Assembly (NCBI GenBank): GCA_964585545.1
Contig: CAZPDT010000004.1
Coordinates: forward strand, 62,001-126,000
Source of the DNA: Brumimicrobium sp964585545
GTDB taxonomy: Bacteria; Bacteroidota; Bacteroidia; Flavobacteriales_D; Crocinitomicaceae
Length of the DNA stretch: 64,000 nucleotides
Reading direction: 5' to 3'
The notes under the pieces were generated by a model. It was not told where the DNA came from. It saw nothing but the letters and a program-made list of their open reading frames with translations, and did no database searches. The position numbers and the translations under genes are program-made. Shown in pieces: positions 1 to 7,671 of this stretch (position 1 is the first letter of the stretch; every line of letters begins with the position of its first letter).

Positions 1-309
1 GCTGAAGAAGCAAGAAAATTAGTAATAGAAAAAGTGGGACAAGATATTTTTACCCACAATGATTTTATTCGTTTTACTTATGATTTTGGTGTAATAACCA
101 CAATCCTTTTGATGATTTTTTTCTATCGTGTTTCGAGGAAAAATAAAGTCTCATTTCTATTGCTTTTTCTATATTTATTTGCCTTTTATCACAATATGAT
201 TTACGATTTTTTCATTGTAGCACTTTTGCTGTTTTATGGTGGTATAAAGGAAAAAAATAATGTTATCCACACAATTAATAATACTCAAATAGAAGATGAC
301 AAAGGTTGA
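1..309 (+). CDS. O-antigen polymerase/ligase-type membrane protein, C-terminal end (partial)
   Basis: The reading frame is open from base 1, so the start lies outside the window and about 102 C-terminal residues are visible. A hydrophilic stretch containing THNDFIRFTYDFG is followed by two or three hydrophobic segments. The HND...FG pattern is typical of the last periplasmic loop of Wzy_C-type O-antigen polymerases and ligases, integral inner-membrane proteins that join lipid-linked glycan units. The last 14 bases overlap the start of the next gene, a WecG/TagA transferase, suggesting translational coupling in a polysaccharide operon. Family assignment rests on this short tail only; another multi-pass membrane protein of a glycan locus is possible. 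Confidence 0.55.
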   Translation, partial: AEEARKLVIEKVGQDIFTHNDFIRFTYDFGVITTILLMIFFYRVSRKNKVSFLLLFLYLFAFYHNMIYDFFIVALLLFYGGIKEKNNVIHTINNTQIEDDKG

Positions 310-1063
310 TCGCATTCAAATTGGGAGAATTCCTATTGATTTATTTACAGAAACAAGATTGAATAATACAATAGGCAAGATTGTGGCCAATAAGGAAAAG
401 AAAACTGTTTTGCATTCCAATGCCCACATGGTTCAATTAGCCAACTCAAAGTATCCTTGGTTAATTGACTACTTCAATACTGAGGTAGATTATGTTATGT
501 GTGATGGAGGAGGATTGAGATTACTGGCAAACATCAATGGATTAAAAACACCTGAAAAAATAGCTTACAATGTTTGGTTTTGGGAATTTTCAACCTATTG
601 TGCAGAAAATGATATTTCTATATTTTTATTGGGTGCCAAAAAAGGCATAGCAGAAAAGGCAGCACAAAACCTTAAAGAAAAAAATCCTACACTAAAAGTG
701 CATCACCATCATGGATATTATGATAAAACTCAAAGCAGCAAAGAAAACCAAGAAGTAATTAGAAAGGTAAATCAATCCAAAGCCAATGTGTTATTGGTGT
801 GTTTCGGAATGCCTAATCAAGAGCAATATGTAAAAGAAAACTTTCACCAATTCAATGTAAATGTTTTCATGACTGGGGGAGGGGCTTTAGATTATTTTGC
901 TGGTGAAGTAAAGGTTTGTCCGCCTATTATTAGTAAATTATATATGGAATGGTTTTACAGAATGTGTCAACGCCCCAAAAAACTATTTAAAAGATATTTC
1001 TTTGGAAACATTAGATTTATATATTATGCTTTAAAATACAGAAAACACAAGTATAAGATGTAG
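296..1063 (+). CDS. WecG/TagA/CpsF family glycosyltransferase
   Basis: A 255-residue cytosolic enzyme of GT26 type, which transfers a hexosamine or similar sugar from a nucleotide sugar to a lipid-linked acceptor in O-antigen, capsule or teichoic acid synthesis. Visible family marks are an N-terminal region with SNAHMVQLA, the MCDGGGLRLLA segment, IFLLGAKKGIAEKAA, the FGMPNQEQYV motif and MTGGGALDYFAGEV, followed by a basic C-terminal end with the family's WFYRMCQRPKKLFKRYF pattern that docks such enzymes to the membrane. Length is normal for the family. The ATG at 296 overlaps the upstream membrane protein gene by 14 bases. Donor and acceptor cannot be read from sequence. Confidence 0.9.
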   Translation: MTKVDRIQIGRIPIDLFTETRLNNTIGKIVANKEKKTVLHSNAHMVQLANSKYPWLIDYFNTEVDYVMCDGGGLRLLANINGLKTPEKIAYNVWFWEFSTYCAENDISIFLLGAKKGIAEKAAQNLKEKNPTLKVHHHHGYYDKTQSSKENQEVIRKVNQSKANVLLVCFGMPNQEQYVKENFHQFNVNVFMTGGGALDYFAGEVKVCPPIISKLYMEWFYRMCQRPKKLFKRYFFGNIRFIYYALKYRKHKYKM

Positions 1064-1145
1064 TTTTCAAATCAAAAGGATTATGGATGAGTAAGCCTTA
1101 TGATTTTTATTACTTTAGTTACACCATCACATAATAGATGTAAAA

Positions 1146-2438
1146 ATGCACAATCATTTTTTTGGGTTTTTTAAAAGGTTTCAAAAACAAATTATTCTTG
1201 TTTTTGCCTTTTTATTTTTTGCTACACTCCCCGTTTCCAATAATCTAAATAGTGCAACAATCTCTATTTTGGTGGCTTACTGGCTATTTTCTGGAAGTTT
1301 TTTAAACTATAAAGGGCTCTTCAATAAATACGTAATTTTACAAGTTATTCTGTATTTGTTTTTTGTGGTAGGATTATTTGTATCTGAAAATCATGCAGAG
1401 GCTTCTTTTCTTATTCAACAAAAAGCATCCTACCTTGTCTTTCCTATTGTATTAGGAATGCTCCCTCCTATAAGCAAAAAAACAGTTTTTATTATTCTAA
1501 TGTTATTTGTCTCCTCTTGTTTGTTTTATAGTCTTTATGCCTTGGTTTCAGCTTTCTATGAAAACTTCATTACACAACAGTTAACAACGATAGATCTGAA
1601 CAATTTCACCTATCAAAAACTTGCGGGATACATTCATTTTCATTCCACTTATTTTTCTATTTATTTGGTTTTTGCTATTGCTACCCTCATCTATTTTATA
1701 AACAATAAAAAGTATTTTCTACATCGAAATAAGCCTGTGGTTATATTTTGTATATTTCTACTTGTTTTAATTCTATTTCTTCTTTTTACAAGAATGGTAT
1801 TAATTGCAGGATTTATTCTCGTTCTTATTTTTCTATTTAAGGAACGGATCCAAAACTATAAATATCTGTACTTAATTGGGTCGGCTTTCATAATTGTAAT
1901 TATGACTTTACTGCTAACAAACAATAGCTTTAAGCAGCGGGCTAAAGAAGTATATAATTTCAATTCCCGTGAGTTAATTGGCACAAACAACGAAAATGGA
2001 GTTACACAACGTCTGTTTTTTTGGAAAAATGCGATAGCAATTATTAGGGAAAAACCCTTCTTTGGGCATAGTTCTGGAGATGTTAGTTTGGCAATTTCAA
2101 AACAATATGACAAGTTATTACAAAATAAAAAACTGTCAGAATCACAACGTAAAGCCATAAATATTTATAAAACAAAAAAATATAACACACACAATCAATA
2201 CCTACAAATTTTAATTGCTTTTGGTGTATTTGGACTCTTGTATTTACTGTTTTTGTTTTTTCTCTTCCTTAGGTTTTCTATAATTAATCACAATAAATTA
2301 TATTTTGCTTTTCTCTTATTGTTTTTAATGTGCTTATTTACTGAGAATTTGCTCGAAAGACAGACAGGAATAGTGTTCTTTATGTTTTTTAATTGTCTCT
2401 TTTTATTTTGCTATAAAATGCCTCGCAAAACAAATTAA
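1146..2438 (+). CDS. O-antigen ligase/polymerase family membrane protein
   Basis: A 430-residue protein made almost entirely of hydrophobic segments (about ten or more helices) with one large polar loop at roughly residues 265-345. That loop ends in KKYNTHNQYLQILIAFGVFG, the HNQYL...FG signature of the Wzy_C (O-antigen ligase/polymerase) fold. Such proteins act at the periplasmic face of the inner membrane and either polymerise lipid-linked repeats or join the glycan to an acceptor. It follows the WecG/TagA gene by 82 bases on the same strand and is the last plus-strand gene of the locus. Whether it is the ligase or the polymerase cannot be told; the partial gene at the window start is a second candidate. 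Confidence 0.8.
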   Translation: MHNHFFGFFKRFQKQIILVFAFLFFATLPVSNNLNSATISILVAYWLFSGSFLNYKGLFNKYVILQVILYLFFVVGLFVSENHAEASFLIQQKASYLVFPIVLGMLPPISKKTVFIILMLFVSSCLFYSLYALVSAFYENFITQQLTTIDLNNFTYQKLAGYIHFHSTYFSIYLVFAIATLIYFINNKKYFLHRNKPVVIFCIFLLVLILFLLFTRMVLIAGFILVLIFLFKERIQNYKYLYLIGSAFIIVIMTLLLTNNSFKQRAKEVYNFNSRELIGTNNENGVTQRLFFWKNAIAIIREKPFFGHSSGDVSLAISKQYDKLLQNKKLSESQRKAINIYKTKKYNTHNQYLQILIAFGVFGLLYLLFLFFLFLRFSIINHNKLYFAFLLLFLMCLFTENLLERQTGIVFFMFFNCLFLFCYKMPRKTN

Positions 2439-2512
2439 CCCACACTATTAACTGTGTTGAGCTCAATGCAGTCGATAATGCGAATTAATACTTTCGAAAA
2501 AAATATAAAGTT

Positions 2513-3415
2513 TTAATCTCTTTTTTGTTTAGGCATTAGATAGATAGAAATAAGCCCCAAGAAAAAACCTATTAAAACACCATATAAAACTAAATAAATT
2601 ATTGATAGGCTACTCTTTACGACCTCATAGGAACTTAATGGTTTAATAATAACAAAACCTGATTTTAAAGATTTGGCTTCTTGTATATATTTTTCTTTTT
2701 TGTGAAATAGTTCAACTTCTTTTTCCGTAATATTTGCAGGATCAAAAGTACTTATATTGATTCCATTAGAAGAAATTGAAGGTGTTATTTTATGTTGTGA
2801 TAACATTATTTTTTGCGCAGTATCTAATTGCTTAATCCTCTTTTCTATATCTTTGATATTATTATTGTAAAATGATAATTTTTTTTCCATTTCATGTTGA
2901 ATATATGGAGTATTTTCAAGATAGGAAATAATGGGTTTACCAATTTGAGAAATTACCATAGTGTCATAAACCTTGATTTTAATCGTAAATGGATAGATTT
3001 TTGAAAGGGAATCCTTAAATAATCTCTCATATTTTTCATTGATTGGGGCATAAGTAATGGCTCTAATTTTACTGGCCGCTTCTGGAGATATCTTCAAATA
3101 CTTTTCATAACCCTTGCTGTTTGAATGCGTATTATATAAAAAGGAAGGTTCAATATTACTTTGTAAACCATTAATTAATTGTTTACATATTGTATTATCT
3201 ATAGCGTTATTTCCAACCAACATGTCTGCTTCGTAATAAGTTGGAGCAACAACATAAACAACCCCTCCTCCTACACCAAATAAAAGTACGAATAAAAGCA
3301 TCCGTATTTTATGTTTTGATATTGAACGTCTACATTTTATAAGCATCGTTCTTATTCTATCATTTATTTCAAAAACATCTATAGTTTCTTCTTGCTCCTT
3401 AGGAATTTTCTCCAT
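2513..3415 (-). CDS. Wzz/chain-length-determinant-like membrane protein
   Basis: A 300-residue protein with a cytoplasmic N-terminus (residues 1-36), a membrane helix around residues 37-58 (MLLFVLLFGVGGGVVYVV), a periplasmic region with a predicted coiled coil near residues 175-200, and a second helix near residues 270-292 followed by a basic tail (MPKQKRD). This two-helix, large-periplasmic-loop topology is that of Wzz/GNVR polysaccharide co-polymerases that set glycan chain length. The gene lacks the proline-rich motif of classical Wzz in a form I can recognise, so the call is topological and contextual. It is transcribed alone on the minus strand, with a TAnnTTTG element about 55 bases upstream. 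Confidence 0.6.
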   Translation of the reverse strand: MEKIPKEQEETIDVFEINDRIRTMLIKCRRSISKHKIRMLLFVLLFGVGGGVVYVVAPTYYEADMLVGNNAIDNTICKQLINGLQSNIEPSFLYNTHSNSKGYEKYLKISPEAASKIRAITYAPINEKYERLFKDSLSKIYPFTIKIKVYDTMVISQIGKPIISYLENTPYIQHEMEKKLSFYNNNIKDIEKRIKQLDTAQKIMLSQHKITPSISSNGINISTFDPANITEKEVELFHKKEKYIQEAKSLKSGFVIIKPLSSYEVVKSSLSIIYLVLYGVLIGFFLGLISIYLMPKQKRD

Positions 3416-3470
3416 TTTTAGTGTATATGTTATAATAAAATCTCATCATTCAGAAGGTAGGTTTCAACAA

Positions 3471-3478
3471 CAAATATA
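3471..3478 (-). promoter_or_regulatory. Bacteroidota -7 element for the Wzz-like gene
   Basis: On the minus strand the octamer reads TATATTTG, a full match to the TAnnTTTG element used by the Bacteroidota primary sigma factor. It lies 55 bases before the ATG at 3415. No clear TTG -33 element was seen at the usual spacing. Confidence 0.5.
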
Positions 3479-3508
3479 CATTATCTATTTTGAAATTAAT
3501 CCAGATTA

Positions 3509-3544
3509 TTACTTAGTGTATGTTTACGACCTGACACTAAGTAA
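3509..3544 (-). terminator. Stem-loop directly after the sugar transferase gene
   Basis: TTACTTAGTGT (3509-3519) and ACACTAAGTAA (3534-3544) form a perfect 11-bp inverted repeat around a 14-base loop. It starts 1 base after the stop codon of the minus-strand sugar transferase gene and before the promoter of the Wzz-like gene. No long T run follows on the minus strand, so it may be an mRNA-end-stabilising or weak termination structure rather than a classic intrinsic terminator. Confidence 0.5.
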
Positions 3545-3545
3545 A

Positions 3546-4520
3546 TTAAAATACATTGTTGTGAGGGTTTACAATCTCTAATACGGTTTTATAAATAATT
3601 TTAAAATCCAATCCTAAACTCCAATTTTGGATATAAAAACGATCAATTCTTACGCGTATTTTCATCAAATATAAATCTGACTCTGTTTCTCCTCGATATC
3701 CCATAACTTGAGCTAATCCAGTAATCCCTGGTTTAACGTGGGTGCGATAGTTATACTGTTTTATTAATCTTGAATAATCTACATTGTGTTTTATCATATG
3801 AGGTCGGGGGCCCACAACAGACATTTCTCCACTTAAAACATTAAAAAATTGGGGCAGTTCATCTAAACTCGTCTTTCTAAGAAACGCTCCTATTTTGGTA
3901 ATTCTTGTGTCACCTTCTTTTGCTTGTACTTTATCTTTGTCTTTATTTTGAATCATTGTCCTAAATTTTAAACAATTGAACTCTTTATTGTTTAGCCCAT
4001 TTCTTTTCTGAACAAAAATTATTGGTCCTTTTGAACTTATTTTAATTAAAAGGCCTATGATTAAATAAAACCAACTGAATACAAATACAATAGCCAAAAG
4101 ACTAAAAATGACATCAAAAATCCTTTTTATAACTTGATTTATTTTAATATCTAAAGGTCTTTTAACCAGTTGAAAGGCAATGACATTTTTAATTGAAACA
4201 GGAACGAAATTTTTAGATAAATAGCTGTCTTCATCGGAAACAATATAAAGTTCTATATTCTCCTTTTCACAATAAGGTATAATTGTATTCAAGTCTGATT
4301 TAGAAATACGTTTAAAGCTACAAATTACCTTATTCACTGATTTACTTTTCATACAATTCATTCCTGCTTGAATTGTGTCTATAATTAATTCGTGGTCTTT
4401 ATTGTCATAAAATCCCAAACATTTTACTTTCTTATGTTTATAAAAATTATAAACGTGAATGGTTTCTGTGGATAAACCAAGAAACAATATTCGTTCTGTT
4501 GTTTTAATATTTTTATACAA
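3546..4520 (-). CDS. Polyprenyl-phosphate sugar-1-phosphate transferase, short form
   Basis: A 324-residue initiating transferase that would load a sugar phosphate onto undecaprenyl phosphate at the inner membrane. Residues 1-110 resemble the nucleotide-binding-like CoA_binding_3 region (ERILFLGLS... GFYDNKD); one hydrophobic segment lies near residues 133-160; the C-terminal bacterial sugar transferase domain shows KRNGLNNKEFNCLKFRTM, DELPQFFNVLSGEMSVVGPR and KPGITGLAQV. Classical WcaJ-type enzymes have four more N-terminal membrane helices, which are absent here. The frame opens two codons after a stop, and the only start near the domain boundary is TTG at 4520; the first ATG is about 50 residues inside. 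It may be a natural short form or an N-terminally shortened gene. Confidence 0.8.
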   Translation of the reverse strand: MYKNIKTTERILFLGLSTETIHVYNFYKHKKVKCLGFYDNKDHELIIDTIQAGMNCMKSKSVNKVICSFKRISKSDLNTIIPYCEKENIELYIVSDEDSYLSKNFVPVSIKNVIAFQLVKRPLDIKINQVIKRIFDVIFSLLAIVFVFSWFYLIIGLLIKISSKGPIIFVQKRNGLNNKEFNCLKFRTMIQNKDKDKVQAKEGDTRITKIGAFLRKTSLDELPQFFNVLSGEMSVVGPRPHMIKHNVDYSRLIKQYNYRTHVKPGITGLAQVMGYRGETESDLYLMKIRVRIDRFYIQNWSLGLDFKIIYKTVLEIVNPHNNVF

Positions 4521-4657
4521 TTTTTAAATATAAATTACGTGCCCAAAATAGAGCTGTTTCAAAATATTTATTACGTTTTATTTGTTGGGTTTATTAGGAT
4601 ACAACGTCTGAAAAAATAAATAGTATACAATCAATTAATAAAATAATTTACCTTTAA

Positions 4658-5707
4658 TTATAACTTCCAGTTAAAAGACTCAATATCAATAATACAGTGG
4701 TTCAATAATTCGATACTACTTATAATATCCTCCTTATGTGCCATTTCGATAACTTGATGCAAATGACGTGTGGGAATAGAGATTGCCCCAGCAATAGAAC
4801 CGCCTTCTGTCATCCGTTGAATACCAGCAGTATCGGTACCTCCAGCAGTTAAAATCTCTGGTTGCCATTTTATTTTATGTTTTTTAGCAGTTATTTTCAT
4901 GTATTCAACCATGCGGTAATCAGCAATAGTAGAGGCATCCATAATCTTAATTGCTGTTCCTTCCCCTAGAGAAGTAACTTTTTCATGAGGAGCTGCTCCA
5001 GGTAAATCAAATGCTATTGTGGTGTCTAAACCAAACCCAAAATCTGGTTTAATGTTTAATGCTGCAACGTTCGCACCGCGAATACCCACTTCTTCTTGCA
5101 CAGTAAAAACACCATAAACATCGTAAGGAATCATTTTGTCTTTAAGAGTTCTTAATGTTTCAATCAAAATAAAAACAGAAACCCGATTGTCTATTGATTT
5201 TGAATTAACACATTCCCCCATTTCAATAAATGACCGTTCCCGAGTAATTGGATTCCCTATATTTACAAATTTATCAACCTCCTTTTTTGGAAGACCAGTA
5301 TCAATATAAAAATCTGTTGTTTTGGGATTTTTTTTACGTTCTTCTGGGGTCATCACATGAATTGGTTTTGCCGCCATGACACCAATAATGTCTTTTTCAC
5401 CATGAATAATAACCCGCTGAGCCGTTAATGTTTTGGGATCAAAACCTCCCAAAGTATGAAACCGAATAAAGCCATTTTCATCAATATGTGTAACAATAAA
5501 ACCAATTTCATCCATGTGGGCACCAATCATTATTTTTTTATCGGATTTTCCCTTTTTTATGGCATAAACATTACCCATATTATCTGTTTCCACTTTATCT
5601 ACTAATGGACTAACTTCATCGATAATTAATTTTCTAATTTTCTGTTCGTATCCCGGTGCACCAGGAGTTTGACAAATATTTTTAAATAATTCAAGATTTA
5701 ATGTCAT
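4658..5707 (-). CDS. M42 family metallopeptidase (glutamyl aminopeptidase/FrvX-like)
   Basis: A 349-residue cytosolic two-metal aminopeptidase. Metal-binding and catalytic signatures visible are IGAHMDEIGFIV (His and Asp ligands), SIDNRVSV (bridging Asp), FTVQEEVGIRGA (catalytic and metal Glu), FGLDTT and the C-terminal TRHLHQVIEMAHKEDI (His ligand). Length and motif order match M42 peptidases, which remove N-terminal residues from peptides released by the proteasome-like and Clp proteases. It lies 11 bases downstream of pdxA on the same strand, so the two are probably co-transcribed; I see no functional link between them. Confidence 0.9.
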   Translation of the reverse strand: MTLNLELFKNICQTPGAPGYEQKIRKLIIDEVSPLVDKVETDNMGNVYAIKKGKSDKKIMIGAHMDEIGFIVTHIDENGFIRFHTLGGFDPKTLTAQRVIIHGEKDIIGVMAAKPIHVMTPEERKKNPKTTDFYIDTGLPKKEVDKFVNIGNPITRERSFIEMGECVNSKSIDNRVSVFILIETLRTLKDKMIPYDVYGVFTVQEEVGIRGANVAALNIKPDFGFGLDTTIAFDLPGAAPHEKVTSLGEGTAIKIMDASTIADYRMVEYMKITAKKHKIKWQPEILTAGGTDTAGIQRMTEGGSIAGAISIPTRHLHQVIEMAHKEDIISSIELLNHCIIDIESFNWKL

Positions 5708-5718
5708 TGTAAATGATT

Positions 5719-6801
5719 TTATTTCATTTCTTGTTTTTGAAGAGGGTTTGCCGAAATTTCCTTAATAAATTTACGCATTCTAAATATATCACATGCTAAA
5801 TAAATAGCGCTTCGCATCGATTGTTCATTGGCTTCTCCTTTTCCCGCTATGTCAAATGCTGTACCGTGATCGGGAGAGGTTCTTACAATAGGAAGACCGG
5901 CCGTAAAATTAACACCATCTTCGAAAGCAATAGATTTAAAACCCGTAAGTCCTTGATCGTGATACATTGCTAAAACTCCATCAAATTTTGTGAATTGTTT
6001 ACTTCCAAAAAATCCATCTGCTGGATATGGACCAAAAGTGAGGATTTTTTCTTCCATAGCTTTTTGAATAGCAGGGGTAATTTCTTCGGATTCTTCTGTC
6101 CCCATTTGTCCTTTCTCACTGGCATGAGGATTCAATCCTAACACAGCTATTTTTGGTCGTACAATTCCAAAATCCTTTCTTAAACTCTTGTCCATTTCCC
6201 TTATTTTGGTCAGCACATGTTCTTTTGTTACCCCATTAATTGCTTCTTTAAGAGAAACATGTGATGTAACCAATGCAACTCTTAAATTCCCAGAAACCAT
6301 CATCATAAGTGCCTCTTCCTTACCGGATAAATCGGCTAAATATTCTGTATGGCCAGGAAACTTAAATCCTGCCAATTGAATCGTTTCTTTTGAAATCGGT
6401 GCGGTAACCAATACATCTATTTTACCTGAAGCCAGATCTTGAGTTGCTTTTTCTAAAGAAAGAAAAGCGTATTTTCCTCCATCATTATTGCTTTTCCCTG
6501 GTAAAATATCTACTGTTTCATTCCAACAATGTAAGACATTTACTTTTTTATCATGTACTTTTTGTACATCATCAATTCCTTGATAAGAAAAATCTTCGTT
6601 ATCTATGGCTTTTTTATAAAATGCTATGGTTTTAGTAGATCCGTAAATTATTGGTGTACAATCCGTTAAAATAGCATTATCACGCAAAGCCTTAATAATT
6701 ATTTCTGGTCCAATACCATTGATGTCTCCAATTGTTATTCCGACTCGAACATGTTTTCTAGTTGTATTTTGAGTTGCTTTTTTTATACTATTGTCTTGCA
6801 T
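5719..6801 (-). CDS. pdxA: 4-hydroxythreonine-4-phosphate dehydrogenase PdxA
   Basis: A 360-residue NAD-dependent, metal-containing enzyme that oxidises 4-phosphohydroxy-L-threonine, in the DXP-dependent route to pyridoxal phosphate. Family signatures are GITIGDINGIGPEII at the N-terminus, TAPISKETIQLAGF, FPGHTEYLADLSG, GLNPHASEKGQMGTEE, AMYHDQGLTGFKSIAF and RTSPDHGTAFDIAGKG, which supply the metal-binding histidines. Length is normal with a short N-terminal extension. It is the first gene of a two-gene unit with the M42 peptidase; a minus-strand TACTTTTG box at 6829-6836 lies about 28 bases before the ATG and probably is its promoter. No other pyridoxal genes are in view. Confidence 0.95.
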   Translation of the reverse strand: MQDNSIKKATQNTTRKHVRVGITIGDINGIGPEIIIKALRDNAILTDCTPIIYGSTKTIAFYKKAIDNEDFSYQGIDDVQKVHDKKVNVLHCWNETVDILPGKSNNDGGKYAFLSLEKATQDLASGKIDVLVTAPISKETIQLAGFKFPGHTEYLADLSGKEEALMMMVSGNLRVALVTSHVSLKEAINGVTKEHVLTKIREMDKSLRKDFGIVRPKIAVLGLNPHASEKGQMGTEESEEITPAIQKAMEEKILTFGPYPADGFFGSKQFTKFDGVLAMYHDQGLTGFKSIAFEDGVNFTAGLPIVRTSPDHGTAFDIAGKGEANEQSMRSAIYLACDIFRMRKFIKEISANPLQKQEMK

Positions 6802-6828
6802 TTTAACAAATTTGATAATGTGCTTTTA

Positions 6829-6836
6829 CAAAAGTA
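6829..6836 (-). promoter_or_regulatory. -7 element for pdxA
   Basis: The minus strand reads TACTTTTG, matching TAnnTTTG, 28 bases before the pdxA ATG at 6801. This gives a short leader and supports that start. No matching TTG is visible at the usual upstream distance. Confidence 0.4.
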
Positions 6837-6946
6837 ACATTTGATAAGCGTTAATAAGAAATAAAAGCTATTGTTTTCTAACCTTCTTATTAAAAACAGA
6901 TGAAAGCAAAATTGGTTTAAAGAGAAACTGTCTATAAATAATACTG

Positions 6947-7630
6947 TTACATTCCTCTCGGTTTTTTATAACGCCCTCTTTTAAATATCCACCGGTGTTT
7001 CTTTTTTCTAAAATTATTTTGCCTTCTTTGACTATTGGTCTGTGCAGCAAATTTATAGATTATCCCAAAATGATGATGAAGATAATCATATTCAACATCA
7101 TATAACTTGGGAAATAAACTGATTTTTCCAGTGGTTCTCCATTGAACTCCAAAGCCTCCATAAATCATTATATTAAATCCTGCACCAATATTACCGCTAA
7201 TCATACTTTGAGTCCACACGGCTTCGCGGCCAGTGTATCCAACACCAGCATAAATAAAAGGATCAAAAATTTGTTGTGTCATTAAAAAACCAAAACTGTA
7301 TTTAAAATGAACATCTAAAGCTGCAGCTTTACCAAATTTATTGGTGTCAAGATTAATTGTTTTTCCTAATTTATACTCATTATAGGAGGCTATGGCATCT
7401 ATACTCATTCCTTTTAATAAATAAATATCAACATTAACTGAAGAAGGAAATACAGGCATATTCCATGAGTTTTTAACATCGAGAAGATGGGTGTATCGGT
7501 ATCCATCATCATCCATTATATTCCAATCTACACCTATCATCCACGAATAAGGTTTTCTTTTTGTAAAATGTTGTGAATAACAATTTCCAATGAATAAAAA
7601 CAATAAAAAAATTATAAATAGTTGTCTCAT
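6947..7630 (-). CDS. Outer-membrane beta-barrel protein with basic C-terminal tail
   Basis: A 227-residue protein with a clear signal peptide (MRQLFIIFLLFLFIGNCYSQ, cleavage near residue 20). The mature part alternates hydrophobic and polar residues in glycine-rich strands such as FIYAGVGYTGREA and NIMIYGGFGVQWRTTG, as in small OmpA/OprF-like Bacteroidota barrels. The last 30 residues are strongly basic (RRQNNFRKKKHRW, KRGRYKKPRGM) and lie outside the barrel pattern. It is the final gene of an apparent four-gene unit starting with an ECF sigma factor, 41 bases after the CotH-like gene. I cannot assign a specific function. Confidence 0.6.
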   Translation of the reverse strand: MRQLFIIFLLFLFIGNCYSQHFTKRKPYSWMIGVDWNIMDDDGYRYTHLLDVKNSWNMPVFPSSVNVDIYLLKGMSIDAIASYNEYKLGKTINLDTNKFGKAAALDVHFKYSFGFLMTQQIFDPFIYAGVGYTGREAVWTQSMISGNIGAGFNIMIYGGFGVQWRTTGKISLFPKLYDVEYDYLHHHFGIIYKFAAQTNSQRRQNNFRKKKHRWIFKRGRYKKPRGM

Positions 7631-7671
7631 GTTAATTAAAAAAATACCTGCTATTTAAAAGTATACTTAAG

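Noticed and set aside
2457..2466. Palindrome TTGAGCTCAA between the convergent glycan genes
   Set aside because: Ten bases without loop, T run or second copy; likely chance.
6868..7050. Small minus-strand frame at the end of the barrel protein gene
   Set aside because: It overlaps the barrel gene in another frame and has no recognisable feature.
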